Assembly (NCBI RefSeq): GCF_000149955.1
Contig: NC_030987.1
Span: forward strand, 3,777,190-3,841,189
Reading direction: 5' to 3'
From: Fusarium oxysporum f. sp. lycopersici 4287
Taxonomy: Eukaryota; Ascomycota; Sordariomycetes; Hypocreales; Nectriaceae
Length of the DNA stretch: 64,000 nucleotides
This document shows, in pieces, positions 11,203 through 23,025 of the stretch. Every line of letters begins with the position of its first letter. Positions within the stretch are counted from its first letter, which is position 1. The notes beneath the pieces are model-generated. The model made no database searches. It saw only the letters and a program-made list of their open reading frames with translations, and was not told the DNA's origin. The position numbers were made by a program, and so were the translations under genes.

Positions 11203-12654
11203 ATGTTAGTCCACTCCCAGGACATATTTACGTCATCTTCGGCTATTGGATGCTAACTGGCAACAGGCGCATCACCCTTAACATATTCAACCCCCAGGCT
11301 GGGGAGCAGGATAGCCTGCTCACCCTCGAGATCTTTCCCGACATGACACTCGCTACCCTTCGCGAGTCTATTCAGGCAGAATCAACTGTTCCTCCAACCT
11401 CACAGCACATCTACCACAACGGCCGCCTAATTTCGGATGATACCCAGACTATGGAGCAGCTGCAGATTGTGGATGGAGAGATGTTGGCCGTACACGTCAG
11501 AGATATGCGAGGAAGTACTGGTGTACCCGAACAAGCTCGACGCCCTCAGCCTAGGAGACCGGCCCAAAACGAGCAAGACCCTGAGCTCATCCGCCTTCAG
11601 ATTCTTGGCCAGCCTGCCCTGAGACAACAGCTACAGTCACAACACCCAGAACTGGCTGCCGCAGTTGACAACCCTGCTCGTTTTGCACAAATCTTCCATG
11701 ACAGCCAGAATCGAGAGCAACGCGAGCGCCAGGAACGACAACGGGAGATCGAGAGACTGAACGATGACCCTTTCAACGTTGAGAACCAGAGAAAGATTGA
11801 GGAGATGATCCGACAGGAGCGAGTTATGGAGAACTTGCAAAATGCTATGGAACACAACCCCGAAGGTAAGTTCTTGAAATGCCAACTATGAACTGCAATA
11901 TTGACACCATTCGAACCTAGTTTTTGGAAGAGTTCACATGCTCTACGTCGATGTTGAGGTCAATGGTCATCCAGTCAAGGCGTTTGTTGACTCCGGTGCT
12001 CAAGCCACTATCATGTCTCCCTCGTGTGCTGAGGCTTGTGGCATAATGAGACTGATCGATACTCGATTTGCTGGTGTAGCTCACGGTGTCGGAACAGCAA
12101 GAATTATCGGCCGTGTTCATTCTGCCCAGATCAAAATCGGAAACCTGTTCCTCCCCTGCAGCTTTACTGTCATGGAGGGCCGATCAGTTGACCTCTTGCT
12201 TGGTCTCGACATGTTGAAACGACACCAGGCCACTATTGATCTTGCTAGAGACAAGCTCATTATCCAAGGTGAAATGATCCCCTTCTTGGGAGAGGCCGAG
12301 ATCCCCAAGGCGGAAGAGGAGGCGGCTGCACAGGAACCAACTTTGCCTGGTCCCGATGGCACAGCAATCGGACAACGTACCGGAGCCGTTGTGCCTCCTG
12401 GCCAGCACCAACAGCAGATCCCTGCCAGACCGCAAGCCGCTCAGTCTGCACCATCCCCTGCTGCAGCTGCAGCTCCCGCCCCCTCCGCACCCCAAGCGCC
12501 TCCTGCTGCACAGTCTGCTCCGACAACAACAAACATCTCTCCACAAGCGATCGAAAGCCTTATCTCGATGGGTGCCACTCGTGAGCAAGCTATTCAGGCC
12601 CTCCAGGCCGCAGAGGGCGATCCGGATGTTGCTGCTGGGTTGATTTTCTTTTAG
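11203..12654 (+). CDS. DDI1: Ddi1: ubiquitin-like, retroviral-type protease, UBA protein
   Basis: Shuttle receptor and aspartyl protease that handles ubiquitinated substrates for the proteasome. Exons 11203-11204, 11267-11865 and 11921-12654 give 444 residues (yeast Ddi1 is 428). The first exon holds only A and T of the start codon: AT/GTTAGT...CAACAG/G restores ATG and yields MRITLNIF, the expected start of the ubiquitin-like domain (1 to about 78). A charged helical linker follows. The retroviral-type protease has its catalytic Asp at D224 in FVDSGAQ. A Gln/Pro/Ala-rich linker leads to the C-terminal UBA domain (about 406-444). An in-frame ATG at 11250 would instead start with MLTGNR, but it lies in the predicted intron next to its CTAAC branch site. 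Convergent with RRP8. Confidence 0.94.
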
Positions 12655-12975
12655 TGGCGTGAACACTACCTCACACTGGATGATGACATGGAAAGATAAA
12701 AATCAATAACATGGAGGATCGTAATGATAGATGAGTATCCATCTATCCCGTGTTTTAGCGGGCGGATAGAAAGATTTCATTGTCTACAAATGGGATGGGA
12801 TGGTTAGGGCACCGGCATGACCATTTCGCTATAATGCGGCATGATGCTTTGGAGTATTAAGATACAAGGATTAAACGTAGTTATGAAGTACAAATTGCTC
12901 ATCAGCTTTTGGTGCGGGTATTGCTCATCGCAGTAACTAATCTATGAAACCATCCCCTCTCTCTGCTGGTTAAAT
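12655..12975. other. Convergent interval DDI1/RRP8
   Basis: 321 bases between two facing stop codons; probably only 3' untranslated sequence of both genes. No gene seen. Confidence 0.6.
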
Positions 12976-14457
12976 TTACCGGATCTTATAGACGCAAGGC
13001 TTCAAAACAGAAGCTTCGTTAAATTCTGGCTGCTCATCGATGGGATCTATCCTGCGGATGATGCCCCTCTTACCCTTGGGAGCCTCCTGCTCCTTGACAT
13101 GCTTTCCCTTTGTGGGCGATGCTCCTTTGATGAAGTGCATCTTGACAAACATCTTGTTGGACAAATCGATCGCCTCTCTATCTCCCTGAAGAACAAAACC
13201 GCGTGACCTGAGCACCTCGACGAACGCTGATACGTCTGTCTCACGGCGGCGATCATCCATACCGTCGACCTCTACGGCCAGATCCTCATCATGCTCGGCA
13301 TCGTTATCAGCGCCCTTTTTGCCTTTCTTGCCAGCCATTGCGTTCTTCTTGCGGTTACCAACACTGTGGGTAACGGGGGCGTTCTTATTTCGGATGGGAC
13401 CAAAACGGCTCTTGATCTCAGCAACCCAGAGCTCACCCTTCCAGTGGAGAATACGGTAGGCCTCCTCGATGAAATCGACCCAGTTGGTGCCCATAAGAGC
13501 GAGACAAAAGACAGCAACGTTGACGGAACCGTCAGCAAGAGGCAGATTGGCGATATCAGCCTTGGTGACTAGGGGACTTGGGCTCTGGAGATCGTAGCTT
13601 TTGACATTGACTTTGAGTTTTTTGCCATCTGACTGAAGAGCCTCCGCGAGACGAGCATCACCACAGCCAAGATCAGCAATAGTACACTCCTGTTGCGTAC
13701 GAGGTAGCGGTGTCTTAGCCAAAGGAGTAGGAGGGGCTCCAGGTCTGCCTTTGCCTTGTTGGCGAACCTTGCCGCGTGCGCGAATATCTTTGAGGAAGCT
13801 GTCGACGGGGTTCTCAGGCCAGACCTTGACCTGGCGACGAAAACCTTCATGGTACTCGTCGAACATCTCGGGGGACTCATCGAATAGATTGAAAGCTTCT
13901 TCAGAGGGACGGGTGTAGAGTGTCTCGTTGAGGTGGCGGAATCGAGCTGAGATGAGCTTCTCTCTCATCGAAGCTTGTAGGGGAGTGAGCTTGGGAGGAG
14001 CGGGAGGCTGAGGTGCTGTCTTTGCGACGACGTCCTTTGCTGGTGAAGTGTTGGTTTCTGTTGAGTCCTCGGTAGACTTCTGCTTTTGCTTCTGCTTTTT
14101 GTCCTTCTTCTCCTTCTTAGGTTTGGGCTGCTCATAATCATCATCACCCTCCTTCTTATCTTCCTTCGTCTCCTCGCCCTCCTTCAGCTTCTCATCCTCA
14201 CCATCCTTAGCCTTCTTCTGCTTCTTCTGCCTCTTGGCAGCCTTTTCAGACTTGGGTTGCTCAGTCTTCTTTCCCTCAATCACGGACTCCCAAAGATCAG
14301 CGACAGTTGAAGGTGTGACATTCTCAGCAGCGTTGTTGTTGTTGTTGCGCTTGCGCTTATTGGATTTTTTGCCGGGCGCGCTGTTACTATTGTTTTTGCC
14401 GGGGGCTTCAGATTTGAGGCCGTCCGCTGAGACGGACCATCCTGGAACAGCAAACAT
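12976..14457 (-). CDS. RRP8: Rrp8, 25S rRNA adenine-N1 methyltransferase
   Basis: Nucleolar S-adenosylmethionine-dependent enzyme that methylates an adenine (m1A645 in yeast) in large-subunit rRNA and helps early pre-rRNA cleavage. One exon, 493 residues. The N-terminal third is Lys/Glu-rich with several basic clusters, fitting nucleolar targeting. The methyltransferase core begins near residue 200 with the KLISARFRHLNETLYT signature. The SAM-binding motif IADLGCGDARLAE lies near 260-272, and the later NVAVFCLALMGTNWVDFI and LWVAEIKSRF motifs are characteristic of Rrp8. The start at 14457 gives MFAVPGWSV, the conserved fungal beginning (yeast starts MALFNVEGWSI-like); the frame stays open upstream but that part is not conserved-looking. 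It is longer than yeast Rrp8 (392) because of the charged N terminus and a basic insert near 410-440. Confidence 0.93.
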   Translation of the reverse strand: MFAVPGWSVSADGLKSEAPGKNNSNSAPGKKSNKRKRNNNNNAAENVTPSTVADLWESVIEGKKTEQPKSEKAAKRQKKQKKAKDGEDEKLKEGEETKEDKKEGDDDYEQPKPKKEKKDKKQKQKQKSTEDSTETNTSPAKDVVAKTAPQPPAPPKLTPLQASMREKLISARFRHLNETLYTRPSEEAFNLFDESPEMFDEYHEGFRRQVKVWPENPVDSFLKDIRARGKVRQQGKGRPGAPPTPLAKTPLPRTQQECTIADLGCGDARLAEALQSDGKKLKVNVKSYDLQSPSPLVTKADIANLPLADGSVNVAVFCLALMGTNWVDFIEEAYRILHWKGELWVAEIKSRFGPIRNKNAPVTHSVGNRKKNAMAGKKGKKGADNDAEHDEDLAVEVDGMDDRRRETDVSAFVEVLRSRGFVLQGDREAIDLSNKMFVKMHFIKGASPTKGKHVKEQEAPKGKRGIIRRIDPIDEQPEFNEASVLKPCVYKIR

Positions 14458-17400
14458 TTTTGATTGGAAGTGATTAAATGTTTGGTTGTGGTTGATGAGT
14501 TTGATGCTGATGAAGTTTCGCTTGATAAATTTCGTAGATCTGAATTTTTGCTGGAGGTACGTACCTGAAAGTCTGGGCAGATCCGCATATGGCCCGTGCA
14601 CCTGCCATATTTGGATGTCAACGAACCTCACTCAATAGATCTTTCAAGCTTGAAGGACAACGACTTCTATTTCGATATATAAGCTTTAGATGACCTCTAT
14701 GTTATCTATAAGATGCTTTTGATATAGAAATAGTAGTTCGAATTACGCATTCATCTATCGATAGTAGCAGAATCTTCATTTTTCTGACTGAGCATCCTTA
14801 GCTGACAGGAGTACCACTATTCTTTGAACAATTCTATCAAGTTCTGCCTTTCTCAAGGATCAAGACATTAACTCACAAACAGATCTCTTCAAAAATGTCT
14901 CATATCTCCATGTAAACATAGTGTCTTCCGAGCGGGATTCACAGTCCGTATCCCCGATGCTCAAGGTCCTCCACCCAAAATGGTGGAATGCTCGCTTGTG
15001 TAATGAGACAACATAATCCGTAGTTCCCATCTAGTTTTGGGGGTTTGAAAGCTCATGAGTTATTAGCTGGAAGTTGTTAAGCCTGTAAAAGGGAATAATT
15101 CGAGTGGTGTGGTTATAATTCACGCTGACCAACAATACCCGGGCCAGCCAATACCCTATGATGCATCAATATCCATGGAGCCTTAGTTTTGGTCTGAGAT
15201 ATGCTATGGTAATGAAAAGAGACCACGGAGTCCTGCAACGGATTGGCTCTTTCAACCTTACGCCTATTGTTGCCCACAAATCATACCATCAACTGCATAT
15301 TGTGTCCTTCGAGAAAGCGGCTATATGCAGATGTTGACTCGCAGCTGGTATCATTGCATTGTTTAGTCACAGGACACAGTAAAAGAGCCTCAAGACATAC
15401 ATAGGGATGCCGAAACATCATGGTTCGCCCTACGTCTGTGGCCTCGAATATTTCGACAAGTCCTTGAGTGCATGAGTTCCGACCTACGACTACGCCCAAG
15501 GACATGCAGTCCTATGAATATACGATTGCGGTGACTTGTGACGAACGAGCATCGCTCATCCCGGGTTCTTTTGTTAATGCTTCATCTGAACACGAGAAAA
15601 ATGCTCAAGAGGCATCGGGGTTGTGGTTCGCATCGATCGAGGTGGCGCTGTCCACTTTGAAGATTTCACTGGGCACAACAGTTTCATGCCGATGAATAGA
15701 AGGCTGCAATACCGTGACATCAAGCCTAGAACAAGCTGTGCCCGAGGCGCTCACGCCTAATGATAATTGAAAGTTGATATCGTGATGATACTGCAGACGA
15801 ACAGCGTGCTGCAATCTCTGGATCCGATTGCCTGAATACTCAACTGAGGCACCATGGCACCTACAAATTGTCCTCAAGGACTATTGCGTAAGGCCAGGTG
15901 CATATCCAAAGTTCGTACTCGTGGAACAAACACGCAGAGTATGAGGCACAGGTATACCTAACCGTAGGCCTCCAGAGACCTTTGTCGTCACGACGTTATT
16001 TACAAGCGCCTATACAACGACTGTAACAGCGAGAAAGAGACACTTCTCAACGCCGAATTCTACTCAAGAGTCTTAGACATGTCTCTATCGCTGTTTGTAG
16101 ACGACTTTGATCGATTTAAGACGAGGACCTCCACGGGTTCAACACCGAAGAAACAAAAGTCCAGCGCCGGGGATCACGGCATGATAGGCAACAAGGATGA
16201 GCTTCCAATGGCGATCAAAGCCGGAATGAGACCAGACCTATAGATGATGCAGAGAACCTTGAGGCTACGCAAAGGCAGTGCGTTCTACTGTGCAATGATC
16301 ATTGTCATACCTTGGTGAGAGACATAAGAGACTCTAGACAATAGACAAGACGGGAAACGAAGGGTGTGCAACGCCGTGCTCTGCTTGTGTCACAACAAGG
16401 TCCCTTCCTTGGTTAGCTGATATTTGCGTCGAGAGTTGGCCCATGATCACAAGGATTGGATGTTAATAAGTGTCGGTTACAATCGTACAGAGAACCCATA
16501 GGCTGGTATAGACTGAACAAGAGAGAAATACAGGACATAAACGTTCACCGACCAACGGTTGGACTCACCTGACGGCCCAACGGGCTTGGTATCGGTTGAT
16601 ATCGGGAGAAGGAGGATTTTAGGTATGAGATTGCAGTACCAAGTTTAAATTGCCCCCTTTTTTTATTTTTAATTTTTCTTCTACAAATCATTTCAATAAC
16701 AAGAGCTAAAGGGGGATATTTAGGACGTGAGAGGGTGTGATGGAAGCAGCCAGGTCGTCATGGGAGCCTCATTTAGGGCTGGGAATGCCAAAATAAGAAT
16801 GGGAAATGGCTGAGCTAGATACCATAGACTCAGCCTGTGCCGTAGGCCTCAATTGTAGATAAGACGTGAGCTGTCAATACGAAAAGATCTTGAAGTTGAG
16901 CTGAGATCGGAATTGTCGGGCGTAATATAGTTGAGACTTGGAGCTAAACTTTGATTTCTTGACAATAGCGTCTTTTTGGCGTTGTTTCAACTGATATCAT
17001 GGTTTACGTTTTGATCCTACTTGACAGCAAACTGGTTGATATCATGGAGTGGCCATTCTCTGTTGACGACAGTCAATGAAGTCACTTGTGATTAATGAGA
17101 TATTGAGTGATAGATGCTGTTATTTGCATCACCCTCCGTTCCAAGACGGGATTTGCACTGGACTAACTCAGTTCTGCAACTGATAGGTTTTAGACATTGG
17201 AATCCACTCCCACGCTAATTTCAAAGACATTTTTTGCTCTACCGGCGGTACTTGTCTCTTGGAAGCAAAAGAGGGAACGGTGATGTATTTTGGTGTCTTG
17301 GCCTTTTAGCGCCTGTACCTCAAGTCAAAGCCAAGTTCCCAACGTGATATGCATGCTATGATGCAGCGGCAGTTCCCCCCTAAGCGCGGCTTTGAAACCC

Positions 17401-19600
17401 CTTCTCAATGCTACAGTACGGCACAGTACAGCAGCGTATTTGGTATCGGTCGGCATCTGGGACATCTCATCCGGAAGGTCGTGTCCTTGTTAGCCTCTTG
17501 AGATGACTTGGTCTGTTTGGTTCAGTCATGAACCCTGTTCATTTGCTAAAAAAGCAAACTACCTCAGAAGAGAGATGCCGATGTTGATCACTTTGTCTGT
17601 GCCTGTGATTGCTGCAAGGACTTGTTTTGCTCTCTTGAGTATGTGTACCACTGATATCATGATTTGTTACAGATTTCTTTGTCAGTTCTTTTCTCGAGTG
17701 GTGCAACAGTGTCTTTTTCTTTCTATTTTCAACTCGAGATATCGTCATCACAGAAACAAGGCGGACTCGTCCTTTGCTGTGCCTCAAAGGTGCTGCTGTT
17801 GATCATCCATCCTCGTCTATAAAAAGCAAGTTGATGATGATGGTCACCGAAAGAACCTAGGACTTTATGTTGGTTCATATTCAGGCAGAAATACATTTTT
17901 GGTGTCTCTCCTTTGCATTGCATTTGCTTCTCCTGGTGATACCCACCCCTAATCCTTACCCTACCCTGACCCTAGAGTTGCTTTGACTCTGCTTTTTCTG
18001 CCTCAGACTCATCAGATGCTCAGATCTAATTTTGATCTGGGGTAATAGAATTGGGAAGTTGCCGGCATTTCCACCGGGGCCCTCGGCACCCTTTTTCTCT
18101 CCTCTCCACTGAGTCCACTCCACGGATCTTATCACCTCTAATGTACGGCTACTGCATTGTACCCTGCTATTCTTTTCCTCCGTGATAGGTTCATCACTTG
18201 AATTAGAAGGCCTAACGCAGCTTACCAACACCGTAAACCGGGTTCTTGTATTTTAATCTATTATCTGATTGGGCCCGGCATTTGGGGGATCACTGCACTG
18301 TGTAAGAAGACAAGTGTGCTATGAGACCTCTCGAGAGACCTTAGTAGCCTGCCAATTTACGCCCAGACGCTATCACCCATCACCGGAAAGAGCCCCCCCC
18401 ACTACACTACACTACACTACACTACACGGCGAGAACCACCACAAGCATCCATAACCCCCATCCATCCACTCCACCACTGTCCGACCTGGTTACCACATAT
18501 AGTTATCCTATCTTTGACCTCTCTTTTCGTCTAAATTCAACTTGACCCTAACAAGCTACTGTGCTTTACTTTACTCTCTGTTGGCCTCGGTACTTTGGTG
18601 ACTTATCTCCTCCAGTATCTCCGGCATCCGTGCTGCGCTGCCCTTCCTCGGCCCTTTCTCGTTCCTCACCAAATCACTTCACTACAAACTTGGACACTTT
18701 TGGGAAATCATCATCTACTACAATCGAACCAACTGAACCCCTCTTTCTTCCCCGCGGCCAGAGGTAGATGATCCATCTGTCTGTCTCTTTGGCTATAAAA
18801 AGAACCCAAGGGAGATAAACCAGACAATATCTATTATAAGAGACAGCAGGTCAACTCAGACAGCATATCCTAAGCTCACTGTTCACCTCGCAGATGGGCA
18901 AGACAAAGCACCGAGCACAAGTTCGTCATCTAGACCTGGCCCGCAGTTGAAGTGAGTCCCTGTCGCCGGCCATACTTCAACCCACAAGGGGACCAAGAAC
19001 AGACCAGACCAGGCAAGCTCTCGCTCCGACGGCCCAGTTGAATTGGCAAACCGCCGACTCTTGAGTTACACAAGCATGTTTCAGTTGCTCCATTACTTGC
19101 CTCCAGAAGCTTCCCCATAAGTCAACTGATAGACTGCTCCCAAGCCCTGGGCCGCTGTCTTGCTCTACGCTCTGCCTTCTCTTCTGGCTTCCTCTTCCGC
19201 AATCCTTGACCGAACTACAGTACATCATTTCTTCTCCCCCTTGAGTCAATCTCATTGTATGCAACCTCCCGTTTTCTACTCCCGATATCCCCAGTCATAT
19301 TTCTGCCACCATTTACATCTCTCGTCCCAATCTGTAATTCCGTTCCATTCGCCATTTTCTTTTCCTGATCGATTTGACTCTAACTTCTAGCCAACAGTCC
19401 TAAGACCACTTCAGTCGGCATTCCATTGTTCGTTCCTCTGCAAAATACAACTAGTGCCGTTCGATAATATGGCTTAAGATTCAAGCTTGAACCACAGACC
19501 TTCACACTCATCAACGTCATGTAAGATTGCCACTCAACATAGAGATTTTTGCGGATCGAGAATTATTTGGAACCTGTGTACTGTGTTTCCTCCCCTCATC
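14458..19600. other. 5.1 kb gene desert and long upstream region of the Zn2Cys6 gene
   Basis: No coding gene is supported between RRP8 (-) and the zinc-cluster regulator (+). Open frames are below 100 codons, lie on both strands and resemble nothing I know. The right-hand 1.2 kb (about 18350-19600) is C/T-rich and looks like a long promoter/leader with several small upstream ORFs. A degenerate telomere-like CCCTAA/CCCTA patch is at 17943-17975, and a pentanucleotide repeat at 18401-18426. The rest is unremarkable mixed sequence that could encode a non-coding RNA; nothing in it identifies one. Confidence 0.5.
18401..18426. repeat. (ACTAC)5 microsatellite
   Basis: Five perfect tandem copies of ACTAC plus two extra bases, directly after a run of eight C residues. 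It lies about 1.2 kb before the zinc-cluster gene start and is likely length-variable between strains. Confidence 0.9.
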
Positions 19601-22600
19601 ATGGATCAAGAAACTGGATCGTCGTCTACGTCTGCGAACCAAAAGGCCCCTGCAAACTCCAACCAGCAGGATGAGTCAAGAGAAGAGACAGATCGCAAAA
19701 GGAATAATATTCGCAAAAGGACAAAGACCGGATGTTTAAGTGAGTTGATCGATCTCCCCCTTGTAAGTGTGACTCGAGAACAATGATACTAATGCAAGCT
19801 TGACAACAGCTTGTCGCAAGCGTCGAATAAAATGTGACGAAGGAAGGCCGATATGCAACAACTGTATCAAATCCAAACGCCATTGCGAGGGCTACAACCA
19901 ACGTGTTATCTTCAAGGACCCTATGGGTGCGATACAAGGAGGCCCTTTTGGACCTGCTTATTATCCTCCTGGATCTACGCACCTGGTCCCCCACTTACAA
20001 GCGAAGACCTCTCAGGGCCCATTGCCCATAATTGCTCCTAAGCCACCTTCCTTTGGCTATCATGGACACCAACCGGCACCCTACGGGCATTATATTCATG
20101 GACAAGAAACCATGCCCCCAAATCCCTACGATTTCAACGCCCCATCAATGCCTCATCCATATCACCAACCGAACGGTATGATGCCTCCTGAGCCTCCGAT
20201 GGGATATCCTAGGCCGCCCCCGGACGCTCGACAACACTATGAGGGACCTCCTCTCAACGGACAAGAAAGTCTCCCCTACGCGGGTAGTAGCCAGCGGGAA
20301 CCTGTTGCCATCAAGAGAGAAAGGATGGAGGAGCTGAACCACAGAATACCTGAACCCGACTTCGACTATGACGACTATGAAATGCCGGAGGATGATGCTT
20401 CGATGGGTGAATCAGACGATGAGGTTCAAGATCCTCGGCAAGTTCTTGGACCTGTCATGAAGCAGTTTAATGGAACGTGGGACACAAACGGCACACGAGT
20501 CCGAACCTTTTCGACATTTGCTCAGTGCAATATTCTCTCTGATTATACAGCTACAGCTCGGATAACGGAACTCAAGGACCCTGCAATGTTGCAAATCTTC
20601 ATGCACTTTATCCAAGTTACCGGCCCAAGCATGTCATTGTATGAAAGGCATCCTTTTGATCATACTGGCGAGAACTCTTTCGACCCTACCCCGAAAGGGG
20701 CTAATAATCTTTGGAGTTGTAAGTCACATATCCTCCATGACAGCATTGATATCTGTTATTAATTATTACCAAGACACCTTCCCCGTCATATCTTTGAACC
20801 ACCCCGCGTTGCTTCACTCTATGCTTGCCTTGGGCGCCTTGCAAATTGCAAAGCTGCAAAACATACCGGCTACAGCTGCAATGAAACACTATCACTTGGC
20901 AATTCGCCGAATAGCTCGAAACGTCAACACACCCCTCAGACGAACACAACCTGCAACAGTAGCCGCGACACTGTTGTTGTCGTATTTTGAGGTTTGGTCT
21001 TCGGATCATACCAAATGGTGTAATCATCTTCTTGGTGCCAGAATCTTGTTTAGCGAAATACCCCTTAGACAGATGTCAAGGAAATATTTGCCAGTCAAGC
21101 GTTACAAACAGGCAGAAAAAGACGCACAGAACCAGAATCAAATGGACAGCTTCTTCCCGGGTTTGAGTATCCCCTCTCAGAGCGAACTCATTGACCTGGA
21201 TTACAGCCTGCTGCAGGCAATTTCGGGCCAGCATATAACGGCAGAGGACTATGGACTTGGGGCAAAACAACCAATAGACCTATCTCGGGCGGTGACCGAT
21301 AGAGATATCGAGCACTACGAAAACATCCGAGATTTATTCTGGTGGTATTGCAAAATGGATGTGTATCAGAGCATGCTGGCAGGTACCAGACTCTTGTAAG
21401 CTCCCTTGACGTATTCTTTATTCGATCTTAAAGCTTACTGTTACAGCATGAACTACGAATCTTGGTCTCAGTGTCCTCCCAGGGCACCAATTTCGAAACT
21501 TGAAGCTATGTGAGTGAGATTCACCATATACACCCGATTGTTGCTAATGCGTGGTTCACAGATATGGATCGTATGATCATCTTATGCTTTTACTTGGCAG
21601 GCTTGCAGATTTTTCTTCAAAAGATATTTCAAGAAAACGAAAAGCAAGTCTCGCCAGGGGACCTCCTCCTGGAGCTGGTGGCAGTTCACCACCATCATTC
21701 CCTGGGATCGTTCCTACGGATGGAAAGTTCCACGTACCAAGAGGTTTTACACCACCCCGTGAGACATCGCCACAGAGTGACTCTACAGAGGATCACGATG
21801 CAGACGCGAGTTACCAGGCTGCCCTTGAGGAGTGGGAGTCCATCAAGCGGGGCTTCGAAGCATATGAAAGCAGCTTAGGACCAGAGTTTCAACCGCTCAA
21901 GCCAGAGTTCTCAGATAAACGAGACTCGCCATTCGGAATGACGATGCAATATCGGACGTTTTCTGTTGCTGGAATCTGGATGAACTTTTATATGGGCATG
22001 ATAAATCTTGTTCGATGCCACCCTTCGATGCCCCCTGCGGCGATGCAAGCAGCTGGCATGTCAGCACGACAGACAGGTCCATATTCGAACAAACTGGGCC
22101 GAATAGCGGCTGGCTTGTCGGAAGACGTTTCACAGGCAACGGAGATCACAACTCTTGTCAGTGCTGCGTTCATCGAGAGTTGCTTCTGCCTTTTCGTAGC
22201 AGCGATTGAGGTATGTTTGCCAGCTACAGACCCTTGACAAGGCAGTTCACTAACACCTTCTTAGTATCAAGATGAGAAACAGCGGCATTGGGTGATACGT
22301 CACTTACGGGACATCACTCGATTGACAGGATGGCAATCAGCAGAACGTATTGCCACTGGATGCGAATCCTCTTGGATCAAGGCCGCGCAGCTTGGTCGTG
22401 GTCCTCCGTACCAGCGTGCCCCGGAGACCGAACCAGTGCCTGTCGCAAGGTGGCAGAACCCACGACAGATCGATCGATTCATACACGAAGTCGAGACAGG
22501 CGAAGTTCGTCGTATCCAAATACCCAAGGCAGAACGGGCTTCGCTTGCGTTGGGCCTACTCAGTGTTGAGCGAGATCTCGAATTTCTTGATCTTAAGGAT

Positions 22601-22609
22601 GACAATTGA
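19601..22609 (+). CDS. Zn2Cys6 transcription factor with fungal_trans_2-like domain
   Basis: A probable DNA-binding regulator in the nucleus. Six exons: 19601-19739, 19810-20718, 20774-21395, 21447-21509, 21562-22210 and 22265-22609, all GT-AG, giving 908 residues. The Zn2Cys6 cluster has Cys45, 48, 55, 62, 65 and 72, with an intron between Cys45 and the second cysteine. A basic stretch (RKRTKTG) precedes it. Residues about 90-260 are Pro/Gly/Tyr-rich, then acidic (EMPEDDASMGESDDEVQD), fitting an activation region. From about 330 on, helical sequence with SLNHPALLHSMLALGALQIAKLQ and LLLSYFEVWS resembles the fungal_trans_2 (PF11951) family. The target pathway cannot be read from sequence or neighbours. 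The unusually long upstream region and its small ORFs suggest controlled expression. Confidence 0.88.
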
Positions 22610-23025
22610 AGCAATGTATAGCATGAACTGGCTTGTTATATACTATGGATATTTAAGTTTCTGGGACTTTTTATAATGCAGCGTATGCTCTGCTCCTTGA
22701 TTAGTGCCTTGAATATCAAGTTCAGGTATCATTTAGCGATCTGGAAAATCGGGAAAAAAAGGGATGGAAGCAATATTCACGAAATTCGTTCAACCTGAAG
22801 AAACGTTGGAAGTCTGGCGGAACCGCAGTTGGCGAGTGCCCCTACTACATTAATGATACATAATTCTGGCCCCCTTCTTGTGAGGCCCTCGATGTTTTCG
22901 TCAAAACCTCTGTGAAAACATCGCCTGATGAGCTAGGTTGTGGTGGTTTGTGTGCTCGTCAATAACCCGAAAGTGGGTTTCTCTTGTGTCTATTCGTAAT
23001 TTCTCTTGATTCATGAGTTAAATCC
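22610..23025. other. Convergent interval, zinc-cluster gene/PUP2
   Basis: 416 bases between facing stop codons, expected to hold both 3' ends. No gene seen. Confidence 0.6.

Noticed and set aside
11250..11266. DDI1 start at the ATG at 11250
   Set aside because: It lies in the predicted intron beside the branch site and gives non-family residues before RITLNIF; kept only as a possible alternative.
14458..14631. Upstream extension of RRP8 to an ATG at 14631
   Set aside because: The added 58 residues look random and the internal start MFAVPGWSV fits the family.
15468..15877. Overlapping open frames on both strands in the 5.1 kb desert
   Set aside because: Below 100 codons, mutually overlapping, no motif and no leader-like upstream sequence.
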